From Roseateles depolymerans (GTDB lineage Bacteria > Pseudomonadota > Gammaproteobacteria > Burkholderiales > Burkholderiaceae_C), in NCBI RefSeq assembly GCF_003387155.1, contig NZ_QUMT01000001.1, positions 62,001 through 126,000 on the forward strand: 64,000 nt of DNA, read 5' to 3'. The notes beneath the pieces were generated by a model that saw nothing but the letters and a program-made list of their open reading frames with translations, was not told the DNA's origin and did not search any database. Shown here in pieces: positions 48,365-56,845 of this stretch (the stretch's first letter is position 1; every line of letters begins with the position of its first letter). Position numbers and translations under genes: made by a program.

Positions 48365-49467
48365 CGATGAAGCAGACCGTCAACCAGATCCAGACGCTGA
48401 CGCCCACCACCGACGAGCAGCGCCGCAACGCCAAGCCCTGGACGGTGAATGAGATCGCAGCCCTGTTCGAGCTGCCCTTCAATGACCTGCTCTTCCGCGC
48501 GCAGCAGGTGCACCGCGAGCATTTCGATGCGAATGCGGTGCAGCTGTCCACGCTGCTGTCCATCAAGACCGGCGGCTGCGAGGAGGATTGCAAGTACTGC
48601 CCGCAGTCGGCGCATTTCGACACCGGCCTGAAGGCGGAGAAGCTCATTCCGCTGGAGGAAGTGCTGGAAGCCGCCCGGGCCGCCAAGGCCAGCGGCGCCA
48701 CGCGCTTTTGCATGGGGGCCGCCTGGCGTTCGCCCAAGGAGCGTCATCTGGAGGCCATCGGCGAGATGATCTCCGAGGTCAAGGCCATGGGCCTGGAGAC
48801 CTGCCTGACCGCCGGCATGCTGGGGGACGGCCAGGCCGAGCAACTGCGTGACGCGGGCCTGGACTACTACAACCACAACCTGGACACCTCGCCGGAGTTC
48901 TACGGCCAGATCATCACCACCCGCACGTACCAGGACCGTCTGGACACGCTGGACCGTGTGCGCGGCGTGGGCCTGAAGGTGTGCTCGGGCGGCATCGTGG
49001 GCATGGGCGAAACCCGTCGCCAGCGCGCCGGCCTGATTGCGCAACTGGCCAATCTGGATCCCTATCCGGAATCGGTGCCCATCAACAACCTGGTGCAGGT
49101 GGAAGGCACGCCGCTGGCCGGCACCGAGGCGCTGGACCCGTTCGAGTTCATCCGCACCATCGCCGTGGCCCGCATCACCATGCCGCGTGCCATGGTCCGC
49201 CTGTCGGCCGGCCGCGAGGAGATGCCCGAGACGATGCAGGCGCTGTGTTTCCTGGCCGGCGCCAACAGCATGTTCTACGGCGACAAGCTGCTGACCACCA
49301 GCAATCCGCAGGCGGAGAAGGACCGCAAGCTGATCGACCGGCTGGGCATGCACTGCGCGACCGAGGCGGACTTGAGCGCGGACGCATCGCATTCGGACGC
49401 AGGCTCAGCCGCATGTGCAAAGGCCGACAGTGCCGGCGCATCGGCCGCCTGCGGCCACCGCCACTGA
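48361..49467 (+). CDS. bioB: Biotin synthase BioB
   Basis: 368 residues from the ATG at 48361 (ATGA overlap with bioD). Radical-SAM enzyme that inserts sulfur into dethiobiotin. The [4Fe-4S] motif is C73-x3-C77-x2-C80 in [20 protein letters not shown]. Sacrificial [2Fe-2S] ligands occur in [10 protein letters not shown] and [36 protein letters not shown] is the standard block. The protein ends with an extra Ala/Ser tail holding Cys and His (SAACGHRH), longer than most BioB. The product serves the biotin carboxylase encoded 129 bp downstream. Confidence 0.95.
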   Translation: MTMKQTVNQIQTLTPTTDEQRRNAKPWTVNEIAALFELPFNDLLFRAQQVHREHFDANAVQLSTLLSIKTGGCEEDCKYCPQSAHFDTGLKAEKLIPLEEVLEAARAAKASGATRFCMGAAWRSPKERHLEAIGEMISEVKAMGLETCLTAGMLGDGQAEQLRDAGLDYYNHNLDTSPEFYGQIITTRTYQDRLDTLDRVRGVGLKVCSGGIVGMGETRRQRAGLIAQLANLDPYPESVPINNLVQVEGTPLAGTEALDPFEFIRTIAVARITMPRAMVRLSAGREEMPETMQALCFLAGANSMFYGDKLLTTSNPQAEKDRKLIDRLGMHCATEADLSADASHSDAGSAACAKADSAGASAACGHRH

Positions 49468-49596
49468 GGGCTGAACGGGTCGAACGACCCAGGCCGCGTC
49501 GGGCGGCCCGATTCCCGACCACCACCACCGGAGCGTGCCGGCAGCCGCAGCCACAAGCGGCGGCGCGCCAGGCACCCGGGGCTTGAGGAGACAACC

Positions 49597-51585
49597 TTGT
49601 TCAAGAAGATCCTGATTGCCAACCGCGGCGAGATCGCCTGCCGCGTGGCCGCCACGGCCCGGCGCCTGGGCGTGAAGACCGTTGCGGTCTACAGCGACGC
49701 CGATGCGCAGGCCCGCCATGTGCGGGTCTGTGACGAAGCGGTCCACGTGGGCGGCGCCGCGCCGCGTGACAGTTATCTGCAATGGCAGCGCATCCTGGAG
49801 GCGGCCCGCAGCACCGGTGCGGAAGCGGTGCATCCGGGCTATGGCTTCCTGAGCGAGAACGAGGAATTCGCCCAGGCCTGCGCCGAGGCGGGCCTGGTGT
49901 TCATCGGCCCGCCGCCGTCGGCCATCCGGGCGATGGGGCTGAAGGCGGAATCCAAGCGTTTGATGGAACAGGCCGGCGTGCCGCTGGTGCCCGGTTATCA
50001 CGGGGCCGACCAGGACCCGGCGCTGCTGCGTCGGGAGGCGGCGCGCATCGGGTATCCGGTGCTGATCAAGGCCAGCGCCGGTGGCGGTGGCAAGGGCATG
50101 CGGGCGGTGCATCGCGATGAGGAGTTCGATGCGGCGCTGGCTTCGTGCAAGCGTGAGGCGATCAGCAGTTTCGGCGATGACGCGGTGTTGATCGAGCGTT
50201 ATGTGCAGCGTCCGCGGCACATCGAGATCCAGGTGTTTGGCGATGCGCACGGCGAGTGCGTGTATCTCTTCGAGCGCGATTGCTCGGTGCAGCGGCGCCA
50301 TCAGAAGGTGCTGGAAGAAGCACCGGCGCCCGGCATGACGGCCGAGCGGCGCGCCGAGATGGGTGCTGCCGCGGTGGCGGCGGCGCGTGCGGTGGGGTAT
50401 CAGGGCGCAGGCACCGTGGAGTTCATCGCGGAGCAGGACGGGCGCTTTTACTTCATGGAGATGAACACCCGGCTGCAGGTGGAGCATCCGGTGACCGAGG
50501 CCATTACCGGGCTGGACCTGGTGGAGTGGCAACTGCGCGTGGCGGCGGGAGAGCCACTGCCGATGCGGCAGCAGGACCTGCGCATTCAGGGGCATGCGAT
50601 CGAGGCGCGCATCTGCGCCGAAAATCCGGATGGCGGCTTCCTGCCGGCCACTGGACGGCTGTCGGTGGCGCGGTGGCCCGAGCATGTGGCCTTCCGTCCG
50701 GCGGATGTGCGCATCGACTCGGGCGTGGGGGAGGGCGATGAGATCAGCCCCTATTACGACTCGATGATCGCCAAGCTGATCGTGCATGGCGACACGCGTG
50801 AGCAGGCGCTGGCCCGGTTGGATGCGGCGCTGCGGGACACGCATATCGTGGGGCTGCAGACGAATGTGGCGTTTTTGCGGCGCTGTGCGGCGACCGCGTC
50901 GTTCACCGGCGCGGATCTGGACACCGCCTTGATCGAGCGGGAGCGGGACGTGCTGTTCGATCAGCCCGGCCTGCCGGTGGTGCAAGCCGCTGCTGCCGTG
51001 GTGGCGCATACGCTGGCCGAGGAAGGCCTGACGGAAAGCGCCGATCCCTGGAGTCGTCGTGATGGCTGGCGACTGTTTGGCGCGGCGCAGCGGCGGTTTG
51101 AGCTGGAGATCCATGGCGACCATCAGACGGTGCTGCTGGCGCGTCACCATCACGGTAGCCAGACGCTGACGGTGGCGGGGCAGACCTTGCCGCTGAGCCT
51201 GCGCTCGGACGGTCTTGAGCACCACGAGCTGTTCCTGGACGGCCAGCGGGTTCGGGTGCGGACCTACAAGGTGGGTGAGCAGGTGGCGGTGTTCGGCGCG
51301 GACGGCTCGGCCCTGGTGACCGAGGTGGATGTGCTGGCGCATGCGGGCCAGAGCAGCGGCGAGGGCGGTCGTCTGAGTGCGCCGATGCCGGGCAAGCTGA
51401 TTGCGTTTCTGGCGCAGCCCGGGGAGGCCGTGACGAAGGGTCAGCCGCTGGCGGTGATGGAGGCCATGAAAATGGAACACACGATCACCGCACCGCGGGA
51501 TGGGGTGGTGGACGAGTTGTTGTTTGCAGTCGGGGATCAGGTCGGGGACGGTGCCGAGCTGCTTCGTCTGCGGGCGCAGGGCTGA
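49597..51585 (+). CDS. liuD: Methylcrotonyl-CoA carboxylase, biotin carboxylase/BCCP subunit
   Basis: 662 residues from a TTG start with GAGGAG upstream. The N-terminal biotin carboxylase runs FKKILIANRGEIACRV, the ATP-grasp Gly loop GGGGKGMRAVH, and MEMNTRLQVEHPVTE. A BT-like linker domain follows, then the biotinyl domain with K625 in AMKMEH, 34 residues before the end. It carboxylates biotin for the LiuB subunit in leucine degradation. The order bioB-liuD puts the apo-enzyme beside its cofactor pathway. The 129-bp gap before it shows no clear promoter. Confidence 0.94.
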   Translation: MFKKILIANRGEIACRVAATARRLGVKTVAVYSDADAQARHVRVCDEAVHVGGAAPRDSYLQWQRILEAARSTGAEAVHPGYGFLSENEEFAQACAEAGLVFIGPPPSAIRAMGLKAESKRLMEQAGVPLVPGYHGADQDPALLRREAARIGYPVLIKASAGGGGKGMRAVHRDEEFDAALASCKREAISSFGDDAVLIERYVQRPRHIEIQVFGDAHGECVYLFERDCSVQRRHQKVLEEAPAPGMTAERRAEMGAAAVAAARAVGYQGAGTVEFIAEQDGRFYFMEMNTRLQVEHPVTEAITGLDLVEWQLRVAAGEPLPMRQQDLRIQGHAIEARICAENPDGGFLPATGRLSVARWPEHVAFRPADVRIDSGVGEGDEISPYYDSMIAKLIVHGDTREQALARLDAALRDTHIVGLQTNVAFLRRCAATASFTGADLDTALIERERDVLFDQPGLPVVQAAAAVVAHTLAEEGLTESADPWSRRDGWRLFGAAQRRFELEIHGDHQTVLLARHHHGSQTLTVAGQTLPLSLRSDGLEHHELFLDGQRVRVRTYKVGEQVAVFGADGSALVTEVDVLAHAGQSSGEGGRLSAPMPGKLIAFLAQPGEAVTKGQPLAVMEAMKMEHTITAPRDGVVDELLFAVGDQVGDGAELLRLRAQG

Positions 51586-51596
51586 AGGAGTCGTCG

Positions 51597-52532
51597 ATGA
51601 ATGCGATGTTCAATCGCTCGTCCGGGTCGCTACCGAGCCGGGTCACACTCGTGGATGTGGGGCCGCGGGATGGGCTGCAGAACGAGAAGGCCCAGGTCGG
51701 GACGGCCGAGAAGGCGCAGCTCGTGGGGATGTTGCAGGCGGCAGGGCTGAAGGAGATCGAGGTCACCAGCTTCGTGTCGCCCAAGTGGATCCCGCAGATG
51801 GCCGACAACACCGCCGTGATGGCGGCGGTGGAGCGGCGGCCCGGCGTGCGCTACAGCGTGCTGGTGCCCAATATGAAAGGGCTGGAGGCCGCCCTGCCGA
51901 CGCGGCCGGACGAGGTGGTGGTGTTTGCCGCGGCGTCGGAGGCGTTTTCGCAGAAGAACATCAATTGCTCGATCGCGGAGAGCATCGAGCGGTTCGCTCC
52001 GGTGGTGGCGGCTGCGCATGAGGCAGGCTTGAAGGTGCGGGGGGCGTTGTCCTGCGCGGTGGGGTGCCCGTATCAGGGCGCCGTGTCACCCGATGAGGTG
52101 GACCGGGTGGCGGGGTTGCTCCGGTCGGTGGGGGTGGACCATCTCGGCGTGGCCGACACCATCGGGGTGGGGACGCCGCGTCAGGTTCAGGCTGCGATGG
52201 AACGGGCGCTCAAACACTTCCCGTTGGTGGAGGTGAGCGGGCATTTCCACGATACCTATGGGCAGGCGTTGACCAACATCTACGCTTGTCTGGAAATGGG
52301 CATTCACAGTTTCGACGCTAGCGTGGCAGGGCTGGGGGGCTGCCCTTACGCAAAGGGCGCCACAGGGAATGTGGCGACCGAGGACGTGGTGTTCATGCTC
52401 CACGGGTTGGGGATCGAGACAGGCATTGACCTCGATCTGCTGGTGGACGCTGGGGCGTTTATCTCGGGAGTGCTGGGGCGGCCGCCCGCCTCTCGCGTAG
52501 GCCGCGCGGTGCTGGCCAAAAGGCAAGGGTGA
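51597..52532 (+). CDS. liuE: Hydroxymethylglutaryl-CoA lyase
   Basis: 311-residue DRE-TIM metallolyase that cleaves HMG-CoA to acetyl-CoA and acetoacetate, the last step of leucine breakdown. VTLVDVGPRDGLQNEKAQVG carries the catalytic Arg-Asp, EVTSFVSPKWIPQMAD the substrate loop, and GHFHDTYGQALTNIY the metal His pair. VAGLGGCPYAKGATGNVATEDVVFML contains the active-site Cys. It starts 11 bp after liuD and ends the plus-strand unit. The palindromic element at 52559 follows 26 bp later. Confidence 0.95.
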   Translation: MNAMFNRSSGSLPSRVTLVDVGPRDGLQNEKAQVGTAEKAQLVGMLQAAGLKEIEVTSFVSPKWIPQMADNTAVMAAVERRPGVRYSVLVPNMKGLEAALPTRPDEVVVFAAASEAFSQKNINCSIAESIERFAPVVAAAHEAGLKVRGALSCAVGCPYQGAVSPDEVDRVAGLLRSVGVDHLGVADTIGVGTPRQVQAAMERALKHFPLVEVSGHFHDTYGQALTNIYACLEMGIHSFDASVAGLGGCPYAKGATGNVATEDVVFMLHGLGIETGIDLDLLVDAGAFISGVLGRPPASRVGRAVLAKRQG

Positions 52533-52558
52533 GGGCGCGGGTTCTTTGACTGCGCTCG

Positions 52559-52661
52559 GATCAGGAAGGCGGGGGGCCCTTCCCCTCCATGTCCCTTCTG
52601 TCCGGCTTCGCCGGCCATTCATTCCTTGACTTCCGGGGAAGGGCCCCCCGCCTTCCTGATC
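52559..52661 (-). repeat. 103-nt palindromic element, copy 2 (inverted)
   Basis: Arms at 52559-52585 and 52635-52661 pair perfectly over 27 bp (28 with the next base on each side). The enclosed 49 nt (52586-52634), read on the minus strand, match the core of copy 1 at 43 of 49 positions, including the CCGGC-GAA-GCCGG hairpin. The arms share only a short AGGCGGGG stretch with those of copy 1. It lies between liuE and a convergent membrane-protein gene. Confidence 0.85.
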
Positions 52662-52722
52662 CCGGCATCGTGAACTGCTGAGAGTGGGGGAGTGGTGCGG
52701 TGCGGTGCGCTGCTGCGCTGAA

Positions 52723-53304
52723 TCAAGGCTCCACTTTTGGGTCTGCAGCCGTCGCAGTGGCCACAGGCGCCTCGGAGCGGGCTTGCAGCGCGAGGCGTAC
52801 AGCGGCGGCCAGAGGATGCTCCGGGCCAGCATGCTGCTCGATCGCCGCAAGAAAGCCGGGCAGGTCCCGAAGGGCCAACGGCACGGTCATCGGCCATGTC
52901 GAGGCGGGGACTGGGACTCGCAGGTAGCGCATCCGCAACAACGATGCCGGCGACACCGACGGGATGTCTCCCCACTTCACCGTCTTGTACGCACCCCAGG
53001 CATTGAAACCGCGCAAGCCCTCCGGCAACACCCGCACCGGGTAGGCCAGCACCACCACAAGGTCGACCAACGCCAGCAGGGCGCCCAGGCCCAGCGGCAA
53101 CGCCATGACCCGAATCAATGCCGGGACAGACGGGAACGCCCCCGTCCGATACTGCGCCAGCGCTTCCACGCCCACCGTCACCACCCACAACACACCCGCC
53201 AACCAGGCGCAGGTCCTCAGCAAAGGGGCCAGGCGCAGGTGAAAAGACATCGGGGACGAAGGCAAGACAGACATCGCAGCGATCGATTGAGAAAGTGCGC
53301 GCAT
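52723..53304 (-). CDS. Two-helix membrane protein with PH-like tail
   Basis: 193 residues; Met 11 or Met 19 may be the true start. Two membrane helices (LLRTCAWLAGVLWVVTVGVEAL and VMALPLGLGALLALVDLVVVLAYPV) precede a soluble part (GFNAWGAYKTVKWGDIPSVSPASLLRMRYLRVPVP ... MTVPLALRDLPGFLAAIEQHAGPEHPL) that resembles bacterial PH-domain (YcxB/STM3941-like) proteins. The function is unknown. Confidence 0.65.
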   Translation of the reverse strand: MRALSQSIAAMSVLPSSPMSFHLRLAPLLRTCAWLAGVLWVVTVGVEALAQYRTGAFPSVPALIRVMALPLGLGALLALVDLVVVLAYPVRVLPEGLRGFNAWGAYKTVKWGDIPSVSPASLLRMRYLRVPVPASTWPMTVPLALRDLPGFLAAIEQHAGPEHPLAAAVRLALQARSEAPVATATAADPKVEP

Positions 53305-53758
53305 GTTAGAACCCGTTGTCGCGCATGGGCGTATCCGCCACGGCAGCGATGGAAACAGCGAGTAGCACGCACGCTTTCAAGTCCTCTCAGATCGAGACTC
53401 TTGGGGACGGTCTGCATCAAAGTATCAGGCGTGCGCGGCCTTCGCCTGTTCCGTGCGATGAAAGCATGCCGCTCCACACTGCAGTCCCTGCAACATTTCG
53501 CGACGTCTTCGACCGAGGTAGCTTCGTCGGCTGACACTATTTGTCGGGCCTGACAAAAACCGGCGGCCTCGCAAGCCACGGTGTCTCCTCTTTGTAGTTC
53601 TTTAGGCGTGGTTTTCAGTACGTCAGAGGAACTGGTAGCTACCACTTTGTTGCCAAACGCAACCGGCACGCTCCCTGCAAGAAATACCGGGAAATACCTC
53701 CCGGGGTGCGTGATCGCGCGCCACCGGGGTTTGATCCTTCGGACTTGCAGGAGCGCAT
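53305..53758. other. Intergenic region upstream of the di-heme lipoprotein
   Basis: 454 bp, locally less GC-rich. It contains a perfect 12-bp palindrome TGGTAGCTACCA (53633-53644) and a direct repeat GAAATACC (53681 and 53691). These are candidate operator sequences for the gene starting at 53759, whose ribosome site AGGAG is at 53750. A minus-strand open frame (53217-53669) looks non-coding. Confidence 0.5.
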
Positions 53759-56700
53759 ATGCGCAACAACGTATCAGAGACCGACCACAAGTTGGCGTGT
53801 CCGCCCCCGCCCTCCCTCGCGCGAGGCCTGGTGGCCAGTGCTGTCATCGCCCTGAGCGCCGTCGGCGTGCTGGCAGGCTGCGGCGGCGGATCGTCCTCTT
53901 CGTCGGACCCTAATACCAATCCGTCCGCCGGTACGCCGGCCCCTGCGCCGGTGCCAGCCCCCGCGCCCGCACCGGCAGCCTCCGGCCCGGAGACGGAACC
54001 GGAACTGCCGCCGGTATCGACCGTGCCTCCCGCCACTGGCACGCTGCCCACCGGCAATGGCAACAGCGCCGCGACGCCGTCCCTGCCCACCTCGTTGCAG
54101 TTGCCCACCGGGATCGACATCAGCAAGCCCGGCACGACCCTGAAGGTGGCCGCCGCCACGTCCAGCGCGACCGAGAACAACAACAACGGGCCCGACAAGG
54201 CCGTGGATGGCAGCCTGACCACTCGCTGGGCCAGCGCGCCGGACGATGCCGCCTGGATCCAGTTCGACCTCGGCGCCAAGACCCCCATCGGCTATATGCA
54301 GCTGGTCTGGGAGAACGCCTATGGCAAGGAGTACTCGATCCTTGTCTCCGACGACGGCCAGACCTGGTACCAGCTGCGCTATGTGGCCGGCGGCAAGGGC
54401 GGCACGGAAGAGTTCTTCAACCTCAATGCCAACGTCCGCTACGTGAAGATCCAGGGCGTGGCCCGGGCCACGCAGTACGGTTATTCCCTGTTCGAGGTCA
54501 GCTTCAAGTCCCCCGGCAGCGACAACACGCTGGCCTCGGTGACGACCTCGGCCATCCCCACGCCGCCCGTCGGCGCGTCGGTGATGACCCCGCCCATCAC
54601 GGCGCCGCTGGAACAGGTGCAGTTCAGCCTGCCCGACGGCACGCTGGTGACCCGCTTCGGCTTCGTCGGCCGCTCGCGCCATGCCCGTGAGCGCGGTGAA
54701 GACTGGGCCGAAATCGGCTACGGCACCAACGATACGGTCGATGCCAATGGCAAGCCGCGCGACAAGGGCCCCGGCGCCTACCTGAACTTCATCGCCAACT
54801 ACTTCAAGAACCGCACCTGGGGCGTGGAGTTCATCGACAACAGCCGCGTGGCCGGCGTCACGAAGCCCCGCATCATCATCAACCAGTACTACCAGCAGGC
54901 GCAGCGCGGTGGCGGTCATTCGTTCTTCCGCCGCTTCGACGATCCGGGGGTGACTGGGTACGGCTGGATGTCGCCCGGCCAACTGCTGGACAACACCACC
55001 TACACCGACGGCTTCAAGGACCTGACCTCCTGCCCCGTGGTGCCCAAGCCGCCCGAAGGCGCACTGGCCAAGCCCAATACCGGCTACAACGGTGTGATCG
55101 GCGCCAATGACGGCTGCTCGGTGGTGCTGGATACAGTGCCCGGCTATCGCGACATTTCCGCCGACGCCAACGGCGTGCTGGTGCCCAACGGCAAGAACGT
55201 GGCCTCCCGCAATCTGAAGGTGGGCGATGCCATCGAGTTCACGGGCTCGTTCTTCTCCAGCCGAGCCGCCATGGACGCCATCGGCGACAACGGCAACTTC
55301 CGCTACTACACCAACGAAGTGACCTACGTGGTGGGCAGCGGACTGCGGCCCTGGTACGGTGTGCAGCCGCGTCTGCTGAATGCGCCGCTGCCGGAAGAAA
55401 CACTGCTGGGCGGCACCGGCTCCATCTCCTACGACTACGCCGACAACGCCACCTTCATGTTCCAGCAGCCGAGCACGCAGATCGGCATGCAGAACATGCA
55501 GCGCTTCACCGAAGGCCGCCGCTGGATCCACACCAACATGTGGACCGGTGACCACAATGAAGCCGGCAATGACCGCAATACCGCCGGCGTGGGTCTGCAA
55601 GGCCCGCGCTTCAACCAGTCCACCTGCTTTGCCTGCCACATCAACAACGGGCGCGGCCTGGCGCCTCAGGTGCTGAACCAGCGCCTGGACACGATGGCCG
55701 TGCGCACCGCCGCCGTGGATGCCAACGGCAAGCAGGTGCCGCACCCGACCTACGGCCTGGCGGTCCAGATGAACGCCCGTTCGCTGACCACCGGTGCGCC
55801 GCAGGACTGGGGCATGGCCGTTCGCGTGGCCGGCTTCGACACCAAGACCGTCACCCTGGCCGACGGCACGGCCGTGACGCTGAGCAAGCCGCGGGTGAGC
55901 TTCGACGGCCCGACGCCGGCCGTGTTCTCGCTGCGCGCCGCGCAGCCGATGATCGGCATGGGTCTGCTGGAAGCGATTCCGGATGCGGACATCCTGGCCC
56001 GTGTGCGCAGCACGCCGGATGAGGACGGCGTGAAGGGTCAGGCCAACCTGGTCTATGACCCGGAAACCGGCGCGGTGCGGGTGGGACGTTACGGCTGGAA
56101 GGCCGCCAAGGTCAGCCTGCGTCACCAGTCCGCCAATGCCGCCCTGCTGGACATGTCGGTCACCTCGCCGCTCTACCCCAACCGCGATTGCCTGGCCGGC
56201 CCGGCCCAGTGCAACAAGAACAAGGTGGAGAAGGGCCTGTCTGAAGCCGATCTGCAGCTGATCACCCGCTACGTGGGCCTGCTGGGCGTGCCCGCCCAGC
56301 GCAGCCTGACCAGCGGATTCCCCAAGGGCGTGACGCCGTTGCCCTACCTGGATGTGAATCCGACGCAGGTGGCCGCCGGCGCCAAGGTGTTCGCTTCCAT
56401 CCGCTGCACGGCCTGCCACGTGGCGGAGATGAAGACCGGCCTGGGCACCGAACTGGCGGAAAACCGCAACCAGACCATCCGTCCCTACACCGACCTGCTG
56501 CTGCACGACATGGGCAGCGACCTGGCCGACAACCTGGTGGAATCCCAGGCCGCCGGCAACCAGTGGCGCACCTCGCCGCTGTGGGGCATCGGCTACACGG
56601 AATACGTGGCGGGCACCGGCGTGAAGGTGGGCTATCTGCATGACAGCCGCGCCAGCACCCTGACCGAGGCCATCCTGTGGCACGGCGGTGAAGCAGCGGC

Positions 56701-56773
56701 CAGCCGTCAGCGCTTCGTCAACCTCAGCACGTCGGACCGCAAGGCGCTGATGGCCTTCCTGAATTCACTCTGA
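53759..56773 (+). CDS. Lipoprotein fusing a discoidin-like domain to a di-heme oxidoreductase
   Basis: 1004 residues. The lipobox VGVLAGC places the lipid on C41; a Ser/Pro/Ala linker follows. Residues 125-260 look like an F5/8-type C (discoidin) domain (AATSSATENNNNGPDKAVDGSLTTRWAS ... WIQFDLGA ... YSILVSDDGQTWYQL ... VRYVKIQGV), usually carbohydrate binding. The rest matches the di-heme oxidoreductase (DUF1111) family with two CxxCH sites, C623-C626-H627 (STCFACHINNGRG) and C883-C886-H887 (IRCTACHVAE), plus the C-terminal LLLHDMGSDLAD and LHDSRASTLTEAILWHGGEA. Probably a cell-surface or periplasmic redox enzyme; substrate unknown. A strong terminator follows. Confidence 0.9.
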   Translation: MRNNVSETDHKLACPPPPSLARGLVASAVIALSAVGVLAGCGGGSSSSSDPNTNPSAGTPAPAPVPAPAPAPAASGPETEPELPPVSTVPPATGTLPTGNGNSAATPSLPTSLQLPTGIDISKPGTTLKVAAATSSATENNNNGPDKAVDGSLTTRWASAPDDAAWIQFDLGAKTPIGYMQLVWENAYGKEYSILVSDDGQTWYQLRYVAGGKGGTEEFFNLNANVRYVKIQGVARATQYGYSLFEVSFKSPGSDNTLASVTTSAIPTPPVGASVMTPPITAPLEQVQFSLPDGTLVTRFGFVGRSRHARERGEDWAEIGYGTNDTVDANGKPRDKGPGAYLNFIANYFKNRTWGVEFIDNSRVAGVTKPRIIINQYYQQAQRGGGHSFFRRFDDPGVTGYGWMSPGQLLDNTTYTDGFKDLTSCPVVPKPPEGALAKPNTGYNGVIGANDGCSVVLDTVPGYRDISADANGVLVPNGKNVASRNLKVGDAIEFTGSFFSSRAAMDAIGDNGNFRYYTNEVTYVVGSGLRPWYGVQPRLLNAPLPEETLLGGTGSISYDYADNATFMFQQPSTQIGMQNMQRFTEGRRWIHTNMWTGDHNEAGNDRNTAGVGLQGPRFNQSTCFACHINNGRGLAPQVLNQRLDTMAVRTAAVDANGKQVPHPTYGLAVQMNARSLTTGAPQDWGMAVRVAGFDTKTVTLADGTAVTLSKPRVSFDGPTPAVFSLRAAQPMIGMGLLEAIPDADILARVRSTPDEDGVKGQANLVYDPETGAVRVGRYGWKAAKVSLRHQSANAALLDMSVTSPLYPNRDCLAGPAQCNKNKVEKGLSEADLQLITRYVGLLGVPAQRSLTSGFPKGVTPLPYLDVNPTQVAAGAKVFASIRCTACHVAEMKTGLGTELAENRNQTIRPYTDLLLHDMGSDLADNLVESQAAGNQWRTSPLWGIGYTEYVAGTGVKVGYLHDSRASTLTEAILWHGGEAAASRQRFVNLSTSDRKALMAFLNSL

Positions 56774-56818
56774 CGATACGGCTCGGGCCGTCGGCAAGCG
56801 CCGCGGCCCGTGGCCTCC

Positions 56819-56845
56819 AAGGCGGCTTCGGCCGCCTTTTTCTTT
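56819..56845 (+). terminator. Intrinsic terminator of the di-heme lipoprotein gene
   Basis: The stem GGCGGC-TTCG-GCCGCC, a stable UUCG tetraloop, is followed by TTTTTCTTT, 46 bp past the stop codon. It also lies at the 3' end of the convergent NadR operon. Confidence 0.93.

Noticed and set aside
53217-53669. Minus-strand 150-codon frame upstream of the two-helix membrane protein
   Set aside because: Cys-rich with no recognised domain, overlaps the neighbouring gene start and lacks a ribosome site; most likely non-coding.
53774-56683. Long minus-strand open frame (969 codons) opposite the di-heme lipoprotein
   Set aside because: Shadow of a high-GC gene; the plus strand has lipobox, CxxCH motifs and terminator, and the minus frame has His/Gly/Val-rich nonsense.
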